Part shown: positions 16,436 through 24,928 of the stretch, piece by piece
Numbering within the stretch: position 1 is the stretch's first letter
Layout: each line of letters starts with the position of its first letter
From: Oceanisphaera arctica
Lineage (GTDB): Bacteria > Pseudomonadota > Gammaproteobacteria > Enterobacterales > Aeromonadaceae
Assembly: GCF_002936955.1 (NCBI RefSeq)
Contig: NZ_MPZM01000001.1
Coordinates: 62,001 to 126,000 of the forward strand
Direction of reading: 5' to 3'
DNA: 64,000 nt
Made by a program: the position numbers and the translations under genes
The notes under the pieces: generated by a model
What the model saw: the letters and a program-made list of their open reading frames with translations, nothing else
Database searches by the model: none
Told to the model about the DNA's origin: nothing

Positions 16436-18325
16436 ATGACGCCATCACAGATCACCATCGTTGCTATTCTGATTGCCACCGTACTGATGTTTCTGTGGGG
16501 CCGCTGGCGTCACGATATGGTGGCGGCGGGCGCTCTGCTAGCCTGTGTTCTGACCGGCCTGGTGCCCGCCGACGCCGCCTTCGACGGGCTGAGTCATCCG
16601 GCGGTGATCACAGTGGCCTGCGTGCTGGTGCTGAGCAAAGGTTTGCAGAGCTCCGGCGCCGTCGACGTGCTGACCCGGCTGCTGCTGCCATCCCAGGCCG
16701 GACCTACTCTGTCCATTGCCGCCCTCACCGGGCTTGGTGCCATACTGTCGGCCTTCATGAATAACGTCGGCGCCCTGGCGCTGCTGATGCCAGTGGCAAT
16801 TCAGATGGCCCGACGCCAGCAATTGCCGCCCGGCAAGGTACTGATGCCGTTGGCCTTCGGTACCATACTGGGCGGCATGACCACCCTGATTGGTACACCG
16901 CCCAACCTGATTGTCTCCGGCTTTCGTCAGGCCAGCGGTGAGGGCGTGTTCGGCATGTTCGATTACACCCCGGTCGGTCTGGCGGTGGCGGCGCTGGGGG
17001 TGGGTTTTGTGGCCCTGATCGGTTGGCGTATCGTGCCGGAACGTAAGCAGTCTGGAGTCGAGGGCTTCGATTCCGGCGCCTATATCACAGAGGCGCGCGT
17101 GCCGGACGGCTGCAAGGCCGAAGGCATGACCCTGAGAGAAATAGAGCAGGCATTGGTGGAGGCGGATGCTCAGGTGCTGGGACTGGTACGCAACGAAGTG
17201 CGGATGGCGCCGCCCAGTCCGCGCCGGCGGGCCCGGGCCGGCGATATTCTAATGCTGGAGGCGGAAGCGGAAACCCTGTCTCATGCCCTCTCCAGCCTGG
17301 GTCTTAAACTGGAAGAAGCCAAGGCGACCCGAGAAGAAAAAGAGAAAGAAAAAGAGAAAGAAAAAGAGAAAACCAAAGAAAACGGCAGCAACGAGGCCCC
17401 GGTCACCCCTGTTGCTGCCAAGGCCGATGCACAAGACAACGCCGAGGGAAGCGGATCAGATGCATCAGATGAAGTGGTGCTGATGGAGCTGGTGATACTG
17501 CCGAGCTCCGAGCTGCTGGGGCGCACGGCAAGAGGCATTCAGCTGCGCACCCGCTACGGCGTCAACCTGCTGGCGGTATCACGCCAGGGACAGCGTTCGG
17601 TCAAGCGACTGCGGGCCCAGGCCTTCAGAGCCGGCGACTTGCTGATGATGCAGGGTGGGCCCGAGGCGATCGCCGAGTTTGCCTCCAACACCGGCTGCGT
17701 GCCCCTGGCCGAGCGTGACTTGCGTATTCCCGATAAACGCAAGGCGCTGATGGCCACCGGCATCATGGCGGCCTCGGTCGCCGCCGCCGCCTTCGGACTG
17801 CTGCCGGCTGCAGTGGCGTTTGCCGCCGGTGTGCTAGCGTCCATGGTGCTGCGCACCGTGCCGCCCCGCTCGGTTTATACCGCCGTTGACTGGCCAGTGG
17901 TGGTGCTACTGGGCGCCCTGATCCCGGTAGCTGAGGCGATGGAGTCCACCGGTACTGCCAAGCTGATCGCCAATCTGTTGTTGAACGGAGTGGCCCAGGG
18001 GCATGCCATTGTCGCTCTGGTGTTGATCCTGGTGGTGACCATGACTCTGTCGGATTTGATGAATAACGCGGCGACGGCGGCGGTCATGTGCCCTATCGCC
18101 ATCGGTACCGCAGCTCAGCTGGGAGTGAGCATGGATCCCTTCCTGATGGCGGTGGCTATTGGTGGTTCCTGCGCCTTTCTGACGCCGATTGGGCATCAGA
18201 ACAACACACTGATCCTGGGGCCGGGGGGCTTTCGTTTCGGCGACTACTGGCGTCTGGGGCTGCCATTGGAGCTGTTGGTGGTAGTGATTAGTATCCCCAT
18301 GTTACTGTGGGTATGGCCGTTGTAA
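16436..18325 (+). CDS. SLC13-type permease with two RCK-C (TrkA-C) domains (629 aa)
   Basis: Inner-membrane carrier of the divalent anion/sodium symporter superfamily. Membrane helices cover about residues 1-200 and 430-629, with paired re-entrant motifs of the family (FMNNVGALALLMPVAI and GTPPNLIVSG; LMNNAATAAVMCPIAI and GHQNNTLILGPGG). Between them lie two TrkA-C domains, one at about 210-290 and one at about 345-420, that would sense a small ligand in the cytoplasm. The substrate cannot be read from sequence; sulfate, dicarboxylates or other anions are possible. Oddity: the two RCK-C domains are joined by a highly charged linker (KEKEKEKEKEK) encoded by three perfect 12-bp repeats at 17336-17371. 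A strong start context (AGGAGCCGAAAATAGT) precedes the ATG. Confidence 0.88.
   Translation: MTPSQITIVAILIATVLMFLWGRWRHDMVAAGALLACVLTGLVPADAAFDGLSHPAVITVACVLVLSKGLQSSGAVDVLTRLLLPSQAGPTLSIAALTGLGAILSAFMNNVGALALLMPVAIQMARRQQLPPGKVLMPLAFGTILGGMTTLIGTPPNLIVSGFRQASGEGVFGMFDYTPVGLAVAALGVGFVALIGWRIVPERKQSGVEGFDSGAYITEARVPDGCKAEGMTLREIEQALVEADAQVLGLVRNEVRMAPPSPRRRARAGDILMLEAEAETLSHALSSLGLKLEEAKATREEKEKEKEKEKEKTKENGSNEAPVTPVAAKADAQDNAEGSGSDASDEVVLMELVILPSSELLGRTARGIQLRTRYGVNLLAVSRQGQRSVKRLRAQAFRAGDLLMMQGGPEAIAEFASNTGCVPLAERDLRIPDKRKALMATGIMAASVAAAAFGLLPAAVAFAAGVLASMVLRTVPPRSVYTAVDWPVVVLLGALIPVAEAMESTGTAKLIANLLLNGVAQGHAIVALVLILVVTMTLSDLMNNAATAAVMCPIAIGTAAQLGVSMDPFLMAVAIGGSCAFLTPIGHQNNTLILGPGGFRFGDYWRLGLPLELLVVVISIPMLLWVWPL
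17336..17371 (+). repeat. In-frame 12-bp tandem repeat in the permease linker
   Basis: Three perfect copies of GAAAAAGAGAAA, followed by a partial one. Each unit is four codons (Glu-Lys-Glu-Lys), so slippage changes linker length without shifting the frame. Confidence 0.9.
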
Positions 18326-18357
18326 ACGGGACAGAATGGGTACGGAAGGAGCTAACG

Positions 18358-18636
18358 ATGCAGAACGAATTGAATAATAAAATCGTGCTGGAGGTCTTTG
18401 ACAAGATTCAGCGCTTTGGTGAACCCCATGAAGATGGGCATATTCTGGATGGAGTAGTGGCGAGCAGCGATTTTGACGGTTATAGCGTCGTATTGTCTGG
18501 CAGTGGGGTTACCTTGCAGTTGAATTTCCACCAGAGTTATCGTTTCGATTACGCCAGTGACACGCTGAAGGAGCAGTTCATGGCGAAGATTGATTATATC
18601 CATCACCATTACAACGAGCGCCAGCAAGGTAATTGA
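18358..18636 (+). CDS. Small conserved protein, DUF3081-like (92 aa)
   Basis: The ATG at 18358 is preceded by GGAAGGAG, a strong ribosome site. The acidic 92-residue product has a helical start (NELNNKIVLEVFDKIQRFGEP), a central beta-rich part (DGYSVVLSGSGVTLQLNFHQSYRFDY) and a basic, His-rich end (KIDYIHHHYNERQQ). It resembles the DUF3081 family as I remember it, but the assignment is from memory. No catalytic motif is evident. It follows the permease by 32 bases on the same strand and may be its operon partner; a terminator closes the unit. Confidence 0.7.
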   Translation: MQNELNNKIVLEVFDKIQRFGEPHEDGHILDGVVASSDFDGYSVVLSGSGVTLQLNFHQSYRFDYASDTLKEQFMAKIDYIHHHYNERQQGN

Positions 18637-18674
18637 GTCCTGCTATCGCTCCTGTGCCGATATCGCACAGCAAA

Positions 18675-18714
18675 AATCCAACCCGATCACCCAAAAGAGC
18701 AATCGGGTTGGATT
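18675..18714. terminator. Convergent terminator between the DUF3081-like gene and dbpA
   Basis: AATCCAACCCGAT (18675-18687) pairs perfectly with ATCGGGTTGGATT (18702-18714). It lies between two converging genes and can serve both. Confidence 0.8.
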
Positions 18715-18722
18715 GAATCGAC

Positions 18723-20102
18723 TTAGCCTACCATGCGAGCCCTGACGGTACGGCCCTTGATTTTACCCTGCTGCAGGTGCTTCAGCGCCTGCCTGGCCAC
18801 ATCTCTGTGTACCGCCACATAAGACTGCATTTCCGAGATATCAATCTTGCCCACCTGAGCACCGGCAATGCCGGCTTCACCGGTGAGGGCGCCCAGAATA
18901 TCGCCGGCGCGAATCTTGCTTTTGCGGCCGCCGGCAATATTCAGAGTCACCATCTCCGGCTGCAGCGGCGCCGTGTTGCCGTTCAGATCGGCCAGCGACC
19001 CCTGCACGATAGGAGCCTGCTGATATTGTTCAATCATGTTTACCCGGTAGGCTTCCTGCGGGCTGTAGAGGCTCAGTGCCAGGCCCTGCTGGCCGGCACG
19101 ACCGGTGCGGCCGACACGGTGCACATGCACTTCCGGATCCTGGGTGATGTCGTAGTTGATCACCGCAGCCAGCTCCTTGATATCCAGGCCGCGGGCCGCC
19201 ACATCGGTGGCCACCAGAATATTGGCGCTGCCGTTGGCGAAGCGGATCAACACCTGATCCCGCTCTCGTTGTTCCAGATCACCGTTCAGCGCCAGGGCGG
19301 AAAAGCCCAGGGTGGTCAGGTGCTCGGCCACTTCCTGACAGGCGCGTTTGGTATTGCAGAACACCACCGCCGAGCGCGGCGCATAGTGGGCGAGTAGAGT
19401 AGCCAATGCCTGCTTGCGTAAGTTGGGCACCACTTCGAACAGCAGCTGGACTATGGTGTCTGCCCGCAGTTCATCGGCTACCGATACCCGCACGGGCTGC
19501 TGTTGCAGGCCCTGGCTCAGTTCGGCGATGCCCTCGGGATAGGTCGCCGAAAACAGCAGGGTCTGGCGTTGCTTGGGGGCGAAGGCAACCACCCGCTCGA
19601 TGTCGTCGACAAAGCCCATGTCCAGCATGCGATCCGCTTCGTCCAGTACCAGGGTATTGAGCGAGTCCAGCACCAGGCTGCCCTGTTCCAGGTGCTTGAG
19701 TATACGGCCCGGGGTGCCTACTACTATGTGCGCTCCGAATTCGAGCGAGGCGGTTTGTGCCGCAGTCGGAGAGCCACCGCAGAGCGCGACCAGCTTGACG
19801 TTGGCCATGGCCCGGGCCAGACGACGCAGCTCGCGGGCGACCTGATCGGCCAGCTCGCGGGTAGGGCAGAGCACCATGGTCTGCACGCCCATTCGGTTGA
19901 CGTCGAGACGAGCCAGCAGCGCCAGGCCAAAGGCGACGGTTTTACCGCTGCCGGTACTGGCCTGGGCGATCACGTCTTTGCCTTCCAGCATCAGCGGCAG
20001 GCTCTGGGCCTGAATAGGGGTCATCCGGGTGTATTCCAGGCTGGTCAGGTTAGCGATCAGGGACTGGTCCAGGGACAGGGTGGAAAATTCGGTGTTGGTC
20101 AC
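18723..20102 (-). CDS. dbpA: ATP-dependent RNA helicase DbpA
   Basis: DEAD-box helicase that helps assemble the large ribosomal subunit and is activated by hairpin 92 of 23S rRNA. All helicase motifs are present in order: the Q motif (MTPIQAQSLP), Walker A (ASTGSGKT), PTRELA, GGSP, TPGRI, DEAD (VLDEADRML), SAT (LLFSATYP), then VATDVAARGLDI and HRVGRTGRAG. The C-terminal RNA-binding domain (LNIAGGRKSKIRAGDILGALTGEAGI...VGKIDISEMQSYVAV) is the one that gives DbpA its rRNA specificity. I place the start at GTG 20102, which gives VTNTEFSTLSL, close to the Escherichia N-terminus and length (459 against 457). An in-frame TTG at 20147 lies inside a MITE-end remnant and is less likely. Confidence 0.93.
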   Translation of the reverse strand: MTNTEFSTLSLDQSLIANLTSLEYTRMTPIQAQSLPLMLEGKDVIAQASTGSGKTVAFGLALLARLDVNRMGVQTMVLCPTRELADQVARELRRLARAMANVKLVALCGGSPTAAQTASLEFGAHIVVGTPGRILKHLEQGSLVLDSLNTLVLDEADRMLDMGFVDDIERVVAFAPKQRQTLLFSATYPEGIAELSQGLQQQPVRVSVADELRADTIVQLLFEVVPNLRKQALATLLAHYAPRSAVVFCNTKRACQEVAEHLTTLGFSALALNGDLEQRERDQVLIRFANGSANILVATDVAARGLDIKELAAVINYDITQDPEVHVHRVGRTGRAGQQGLALSLYSPQEAYRVNMIEQYQQAPIVQGSLADLNGNTAPLQPEMVTLNIAGGRKSKIRAGDILGALTGEAGIAGAQVGKIDISEMQSYVAVHRDVARQALKHLQQGKIKGRTVRARMVG

Positions 20103-20139
20103 GGGGAAACTCTTGATATCAGATAAATAGGGGCGCACT

Positions 20140-20157
20140 AAGGCCAACAGACCCTAA
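20140..20157. repeat. Solo MITE-end remnant upstream of dbpA
   Basis: AAGGCCAACAGACCCTA matches, base for base over 17 positions, the right end of the MITE at 3591-3607. No second end or body is found nearby, so it is a remnant of a lost copy or a captured end. It lies 38 bases before the dbpA start, in the promoter or leader region. Confidence 0.6.
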
Positions 20158-20220
20158 GGCGGGGCCGCATCATAGCAGAAAAGCGGCAAGGGCGGTGTCT
20201 TTTGGCCATAAGTTAAACAA

Positions 20221-20244
20221 AAAGCCCTCGCATGCGAGGGCTTT
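20221..20244 (-). terminator. Terminator after dapD
   Basis: A 24-base perfect palindrome with arms AAAGCCCTCGCA/TGCGAGGGCTTT, 36 bases past the dapD stop on the minus strand. Confidence 0.8.
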
Positions 20245-20280
20245 GTTGCGTTCTGATGCCGCCATCAGATGGACACAGAC

Positions 20281-21312
20281 TTAGTTGTGCTTGTGCAGCT
20301 CGGCGTTCAGCTCGACGGCAGACTTGTTGGTTTTCACCTCGATGCGGCCGGTCTGGGAGTTACGACGGAACAGTAGGTCGGATTTGCCTGCCAGATCGGC
20401 GGCTTTAACCGTCTGCACTTCCTGGTTCTTATCATCCAGAACGGTCACCTTTGCGCCGGCGGTGATGTACAGACCGGATTCGATGGTGCAGCGGTCGCCC
20501 AGCGGGATGCCCAGACCGGCGTTTGCGCCCAGCAGGCTGCCTTCGCCAACGGAGATGACGATGTTGCCGCCACCGGACAGGGTACCCATGGTGGAGCAAC
20601 CACCACCCAGGTCGGAACCGTTGCCGACCACAACACCGGCAGAGATGCGCCCTTCAACCATGCTGACGCCCAGAGTACCGGCATTGAAGTTGATGAAACC
20701 TTCGTGCATGACGGTGGTGCCTTCGCCCACGTGCGCACCCAGACGGATGCGGGATGCATCACCGATACGCACGCCAGCCGGTACCACGTAGTCGGTCATT
20801 TTCGGGAACTTGTCGACAGAGTTAACGCTGATGGTGCGACCCTGGGCGCGCGCTGCCAGCTGGCGTTTGGCCAGTTCGTCTACCGCGATAGCGCCTTCGG
20901 AGGTCCAGGCCACGTTTGGCAGCAGGCCGAACATGCCGGACAAGTCCAGACCGTGTGGCTTGACCAGTCGGTGGGACAGCAGTGCCAGCTTCAGGTAAAC
21001 CTCGGCGGTGCTGGCAGGTGCGGCGTCGGTGTCCAGAATGGTCACAACCAGTGGCTGGCTGGTGCCTTCCAGAGCCGTAACGATTTCGGCCTGAGCTTCG
21101 GCGCCGACAGACAGGAAAGCCGCTTCCAGATCGTTCAGCTGTGCGGCGCTGATTTCGATTACAGCGTTGCCGCCTTCGTAACCGGTCTTCGCAGCAACTG
21201 CGTTAACCAGTGTGTCATCAGCGTTGTGCAGCGGCAGGTTGTAGTAAACCTCCAGCCATTCACCTTTGGCGGACTTGGTGCCCACACCCAGACCGAAAGC
21301 AAAGTTTGCCAT
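20281..21312 (-). CDS. dapD: Tetrahydrodipicolinate N-succinyltransferase DapD, long form (343 aa)
   Basis: Transfers succinyl from succinyl-CoA to tetrahydrodipicolinate on the route to meso-diaminopimelate and lysine. This is the long type known from Pseudomonas: an N-terminal domain of about 160 residues (FAFGLGVGTKSAKGEWLEVYY...), then the left-handed beta-helix of hexapeptide repeats (VRIGDASRIRLGAHVGEGTTVMHEGFINFNAG...DLGGGCSTMGTLSGGGNIVISVGEG), and RRNSQTGRIEVKTNKSAVELN at the end. The Escherichia type has only about 274 residues and a different N-terminus. Directly upstream, between this gene and glnD, is a 20-codon relic that looks like the start of the Escherichia-type gene, so this copy probably replaced it in place. 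A GGAGTTACCAAG ribosome site precedes the ATG. Confidence 0.95.
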   Translation of the reverse strand: MANFAFGLGVGTKSAKGEWLEVYYNLPLHNADDTLVNAVAAKTGYEGGNAVIEISAAQLNDLEAAFLSVGAEAQAEIVTALEGTSQPLVVTILDTDAAPASTAEVYLKLALLSHRLVKPHGLDLSGMFGLLPNVAWTSEGAIAVDELAKRQLAARAQGRTISVNSVDKFPKMTDYVVPAGVRIGDASRIRLGAHVGEGTTVMHEGFINFNAGTLGVSMVEGRISAGVVVGNGSDLGGGCSTMGTLSGGGNIVISVGEGSLLGANAGLGIPLGDRCTIESGLYITAGAKVTVLDDKNQEVQTVKAADLAGKSDLLFRRNSQTGRIEVKTNKSAVELNAELHKHN

Positions 21313-21421
21313 CTTGGTAACTCCGTTAATTTGGTTTGAATTCGTAATCGGCCGGCGCGCGCATAGCGGCCAACCGGGTGTTAATCAGTTGCAGGCCGAG
21401 CCTTGCTGTGTGTTGAACAGT

Positions 21422-21484
21422 TCAGTGGCGAATGGTGTCGCGACGCTCGAAAGCGGCTTCGAGAATGGCTTGCAGTGCAGACAT
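21422..21484 (-). pseudogene. Relic of an Escherichia-type dapD start (20 codons, then stop)
   Basis: Reads MSALQAILEAAFERRDTIRH and then TGA. As I recall, Escherichia DapD begins [20 protein letters not shown]; 11 of the first 19 positions agree, including LQ, AFERR and the later Ile. A ribosome site (GGAAG, nine bases upstream) is kept. It lies 47 bases after glnD, exactly where dapD follows glnD in Escherichia. The reading frame is then lost. A +1 frame continues as ELFNTQQGSACN, which might be what is left of the old C-terminus, but that is speculative. It could alternatively be a translated leader peptide of the present dapD. Confidence 0.65.
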
Positions 21485-21531
21485 CTAAAACGACTTCCCT
21501 GTTTCTTGATTCAATTCTGGTGCATCTTTTA

Positions 21532-24162
21532 TCATATTTTGCCGCCCTGGTTGAGCTCCTCGATCACTTTTTCTCGTAACAATATCTGTTCTTGTTCGTT
21601 TAATGGCCGATCTTCGCTGTTGGTGAGGCTAAAAAAATCTTCTACCCGTTCGCCTATGGTGGTGATCTTGGCGGCGTGCAGGTTCAGCCCCAACCGACTG
21701 AATACGGAGCCAATGCGGGCCAGCAGGCCGGGGGTATCTAGCGCCACCAGCTCCATCAGGGTGCGCTTGGTCAGCCGTTGGGGCTGTAGAAAGTTCACCT
21801 GGGTCGTGACGGTAAATTCCCTGTGCCGCCGCGAAGGCGGGCGAATGCGCACCATGGGCGGCGTTTGGATCAGCAGCACCTCGCCCAGGCTGTGGCACAG
21901 ATCGCTGAGCCGGTCACCACTTACCGGCTGGCCGTCGGGTTCGAGCACGATAAAGGTATCCAGGGCATAGCCGTCTTTCGAGGTCATGATCTGGGCATCG
22001 TGGATGTTGAGGTTTTTCTGATCCAGCGCCGCCGCCACCCGACCGAACAGGTTTGGGGAGTCGGGGTTGTAGATAAACAGTTCGCTGCCGCCCCGGCCCG
22101 GCTGCTGGCTGATTTGTACCAGTGGCCGCCGGCTGTCACAGTGGGCCAGAATATGGCGGCTGTGCCAGGCGATTTGCTCCGGTGTATGGCGCAGAAAGTA
22201 ATCGGCGGTAAAGCGGGCCCACAGGGGCTTTATCTGCTCGACGGGGGTATCCAGCTGTTCCAGGATCTGGCGGGCTTGGCGCTGATTCTCTCGGATGCGC
22301 AGGCGCAGATCCGGCGGATTTTCCAGGCCCCGGCGCAGCGCCTTCTGGGTGGCGAAGTAGAGCTCTCGCAACAGGGTGCCTTTCCAGTCGTTCCACAGGT
22401 GATCGTTGGTGGCACAGATATCGGCCACCGTCAGACTATAGAGAAAGTCCAGACGCAGCTCGTCTCTGACCAGGCCGGCGAATTCGCTGATCACATCCGG
22501 ATCGTAGATGTCACGGCGTTGGGCGGTGACCGACATCAAGAGGTGATGGCGCACCAGCCAGGATACGAGGCGGGCGTCGGATTTGTCGAGATCGTGCTGC
22601 AGGCAAAACGCCAGCGCGTCTTCCGCCCCAAGCTCGGAGTGATCGCCGCCCCGGCCCTTGGCGATATCGTGAAACAGCGCGGCGAGGTTGAGCAGCTCGG
22701 GCTTGCGCAAGCGGCCGCAGATTTCAAAACACAATGGATGACTGCGTTTGGCGGCGGGTTTGCGGAACCGGTAGATGTTTTTGAGCAGCCGGTGCGTGTG
22801 TTCGTCGACCGGGTAAGCGTGAAACATGTCGAACTGCATCTGACCGACGATTTTGCTCCACTGGGGAAAATAGGCGGCGAGAATGCCGTAGCGGTGCATC
22901 AGGGTCAGCGCCAGGCCACAGGCACGGGGATGGCGCATCAGCATCATGAACAGCCGTCGGCAGTCGGCCCGTTCGCACAGAAAAACGGGCAGGCGGCGGC
23001 GGGCATCCCGCAACTGGCGCAGCGTGGTGGAATAAATGCCAGTGATCTGGGGATGAGCGGCAATCTGGTAGAAGAGCCGCAAGATGGCGGCAGGTTCTGC
23101 TCTGAACAGCTCGGGATTGATGACGTCGATCAGGCGGCCGCGCAGGCGAAACTCGGGGGTGAGCATCTTCACGTCCATGGCAATATGGCCAAGAATGGCC
23201 TCATCGAACAGCTGCAGCAGCATTTCGTTAAGCTCGGCTACCCGCCGCACCGTCTGATAGAAGCGCTTCATCATCTGCTCTATCGGCTCGTTACCTTCGC
23301 CGGCAAAGCCCAGTGCAGTGGCCACCGCCCGCTGGCGGTCGAACAGCAAGCGGTTATCGGGGCGGTGAATGGCCATGTGCAGGGCAAAACGCAGCTTCCA
23401 CAAGAAGTTCTGACAGTCGAGCAGCTCACGGTACTCGGCCCGGGTCAGAAAGCCGTGGCTGACCATTTCACTCAGGGTGGCGGCACCGAAGTGGCGACGG
23501 GCGACCCAGCTGATGGTCTGGATATCGCGAAGGCCGCCGGGGCTGCTCTTTATGTCCGGCTCCAGCTTGTAGCTGGTGTCCTGAAACTGGCGGTGGCGAC
23601 TTTCCTGCTCCTCTCGCTTGGCCTCGAAAAAGGCCTGGCTGGGCCAGAATTTATCGGGTTGGGTGGCCTGGGTAAGGGCGGCAAAGGTGTCGTAGCAGCC
23701 CGTGATCAGCCGGGCTTCGATCAGGTTGGTGGCGATGGTGATATCTTTTTTTCCCTGGCGGATGCATTCCGCCACCGAACGCACGCTGTGGCCTACTTCC
23801 AGGCGCAGATCCCACAGCAGGGTGACAAAGCTGCCGATACGGTCGTTCAGGGCCGGCTCCGGCGTGCCATTGCTCAATATCAGCAAGTCGATATCCGAAT
23901 AGGGATGCAGCTCGCCCCGGCCGTAACCGCCGACCGCCACCAGCGCCAGTTGCTGATCCTTATCCAGCCCATGGCGCTGCCACAGCCCGGTCAGCAGTTG
24001 GTCCATGTGCTGGGAGCGGGTGACCACCAGCTCCATGATATCGTCGCCGGCGTTGAAGCGTTGTTCCAGCCAGTCTTGCAGGCGAGCCAGTATTTCCTTG
24101 CACTTGGGCAGGGTCAGTTCTGTGGGGTCGAGCAGGGCCGGAGCGAGCAGGCTGGCGTCCAT
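21532..24162 (-). CDS. glnD: Bifunctional uridylyltransferase/uridylyl-removing enzyme GlnD
   Basis: Sensor of glutamine that adds UMP to, or removes it from, PII proteins and so controls nitrogen assimilation. Seen in order: the nucleotidyltransferase motif VGGYGRGELHPYSDIDLLIL (about 78-97), the GlnD linker domain with SSPGGLRDIQTISWVARRHFG, an HD phosphohydrolase domain (LAALFHDIAKGRGGDHSELG), and two C-terminal ACT domains (ELFIYNPDSPNLFGRVAAALDQKNLNIHDAQI; LMELVALDTPGLLARIGSVFSRLGLNLHAAKI). At 876 residues it is close to the 890 of Escherichia. dapD and its relic lie downstream on the same strand. Confidence 0.97.
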   Translation of the reverse strand: MDASLLAPALLDPTELTLPKCKEILARLQDWLEQRFNAGDDIMELVVTRSQHMDQLLTGLWQRHGLDKDQQLALVAVGGYGRGELHPYSDIDLLILSNGTPEPALNDRIGSFVTLLWDLRLEVGHSVRSVAECIRQGKKDITIATNLIEARLITGCYDTFAALTQATQPDKFWPSQAFFEAKREEQESRHRQFQDTSYKLEPDIKSSPGGLRDIQTISWVARRHFGAATLSEMVSHGFLTRAEYRELLDCQNFLWKLRFALHMAIHRPDNRLLFDRQRAVATALGFAGEGNEPIEQMMKRFYQTVRRVAELNEMLLQLFDEAILGHIAMDVKMLTPEFRLRGRLIDVINPELFRAEPAAILRLFYQIAAHPQITGIYSTTLRQLRDARRRLPVFLCERADCRRLFMMLMRHPRACGLALTLMHRYGILAAYFPQWSKIVGQMQFDMFHAYPVDEHTHRLLKNIYRFRKPAAKRSHPLCFEICGRLRKPELLNLAALFHDIAKGRGGDHSELGAEDALAFCLQHDLDKSDARLVSWLVRHHLLMSVTAQRRDIYDPDVISEFAGLVRDELRLDFLYSLTVADICATNDHLWNDWKGTLLRELYFATQKALRRGLENPPDLRLRIRENQRQARQILEQLDTPVEQIKPLWARFTADYFLRHTPEQIAWHSRHILAHCDSRRPLVQISQQPGRGGSELFIYNPDSPNLFGRVAAALDQKNLNIHDAQIMTSKDGYALDTFIVLEPDGQPVSGDRLSDLCHSLGEVLLIQTPPMVRIRPPSRRHREFTVTTQVNFLQPQRLTKRTLMELVALDTPGLLARIGSVFSRLGLNLHAAKITTIGERVEDFFSLTNSEDRPLNEQEQILLREKVIEELNQGGKI

Positions 24163-24250
24163 GAGGCGGCGATATCCTTGCAGTCGGAAGTACGACTACG
24201 TTAGCAAAGTCGGCTCCGGCGGGAAAGGAGATCCCTTTGTTCGCCTCGAT

Positions 24251-24310
24251 GCCACACCGTCGGCTGCTGCCGGTGTGGCAGATACAATAAAGGCGCCGAA
24301 GCGCCTTTAT
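24251..24310 (-). terminator. Double hairpin terminator after cspD
   Basis: ATAAAGGCGC (24287-24296) pairs with GCGCCTTTAT (24301-24310) around CGAA; on the minus strand it follows the cspD stop and has T residues after it. A second perfect hairpin, GCCACACCG/CGGTGTGGC (24251-24279), lies just beyond it. Confidence 0.8.
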
Positions 24311-24333
24311 GTATGGATATCGTGTATCCGTGC

Positions 24334-24549
24334 TTAATTATTATCTGCCGCAGGTACTATACTTATCGCATGGTTACCTTTGGGTCCTTCTTGTATCTTG
24401 TACTGTACCAACTGGCCCGCTTTCAGGGTTCTGTATCCGTCCATCTGGATGGTGGAAAAATGTGCGAACACATCATCACCGCCTTCCTGTGGGCAGATAA
24501 AGCCAAATCCCTTAGCATTATTAAACCACTTCACCGTACCGGTCGTCAT
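24334..24549 (-). CDS. cspD: Cold-shock-like protein CspD
   Basis: Single cold-shock domain of 71 residues with both RNA-binding motifs: KGFGFICPQ (RNP1) and VFAHFS (RNP2). The long CspD-type tail ([22 protein letters not shown]) and its position divergent from clpS-clpA identify it as CspD, which in Escherichia binds single-stranded DNA and blocks replication in stationary phase. A GGATG ribosome site lies just before the ATG. The 380-base gap to clpS carries promoters for both directions; I see no gene in it. Confidence 0.92.
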   Translation of the reverse strand: MTTGTVKWFNNAKGFGFICPQEGGDDVFAHFSTIQMDGYRTLKAGQLVQYKIQEGPKGNHAISIVPAADNN

Positions 24550-24928
24550 ACATCTGCATCCTTTTGCTCAAACATCCAAAACAACATTGAGTAACTGGCA
24601 GCTGCCAATTTTTACGACAGGTGAACCCCGCCGGATGCGGCGACCCGAAATGCAAGCGCCATACGACACTTGATTCAATGGTCACCAATCAATCACTCTA
24701 GCCAATCATCTGGGCGAGTCAAGCGTTTGTTTGTTATCGCATTCCGCCACAGAAAGACGGTTGACAGCGTCGATGTAAGCGGTAGTGTGAAGGAAAGACT
24801 AGCTAAAGCGTTCCTGATATCCTGACAAAAAGAGTCAGTCCCTGGCTTGAAAGCGACGCCAGGCAGCGGCACCAAATCCGGAGCCGACTGCTGTAGCGAG
24901 ATCCGGAACAGTGATTTAGAGTAAATAT
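24550..24928. other. Divergent intergenic region cspD/clpS without a gene
   Basis: No open frame of note and no RNA gene is apparent. The cspD leader carries short inverted repeats such as GGCAGCTGCC (24598-24607, perfect palindrome). Promoters for both sides must lie here, but I cannot place them with confidence. Confidence 0.5.

Noticed and set aside
21823-24204. A 793-codon open frame antisense to glnD on the plus strand
   Set aside because: It is a mirror of glnD codon use in GC-rich DNA; the translation is rich in Gln, His, Gly and Val with no domain, and glnD itself is unmistakable.
24251-24310. A small RNA gene between glnD and cspD
   Set aside because: The two hairpins are explained as the cspD terminator region; no promoter is evident for an independent RNA.
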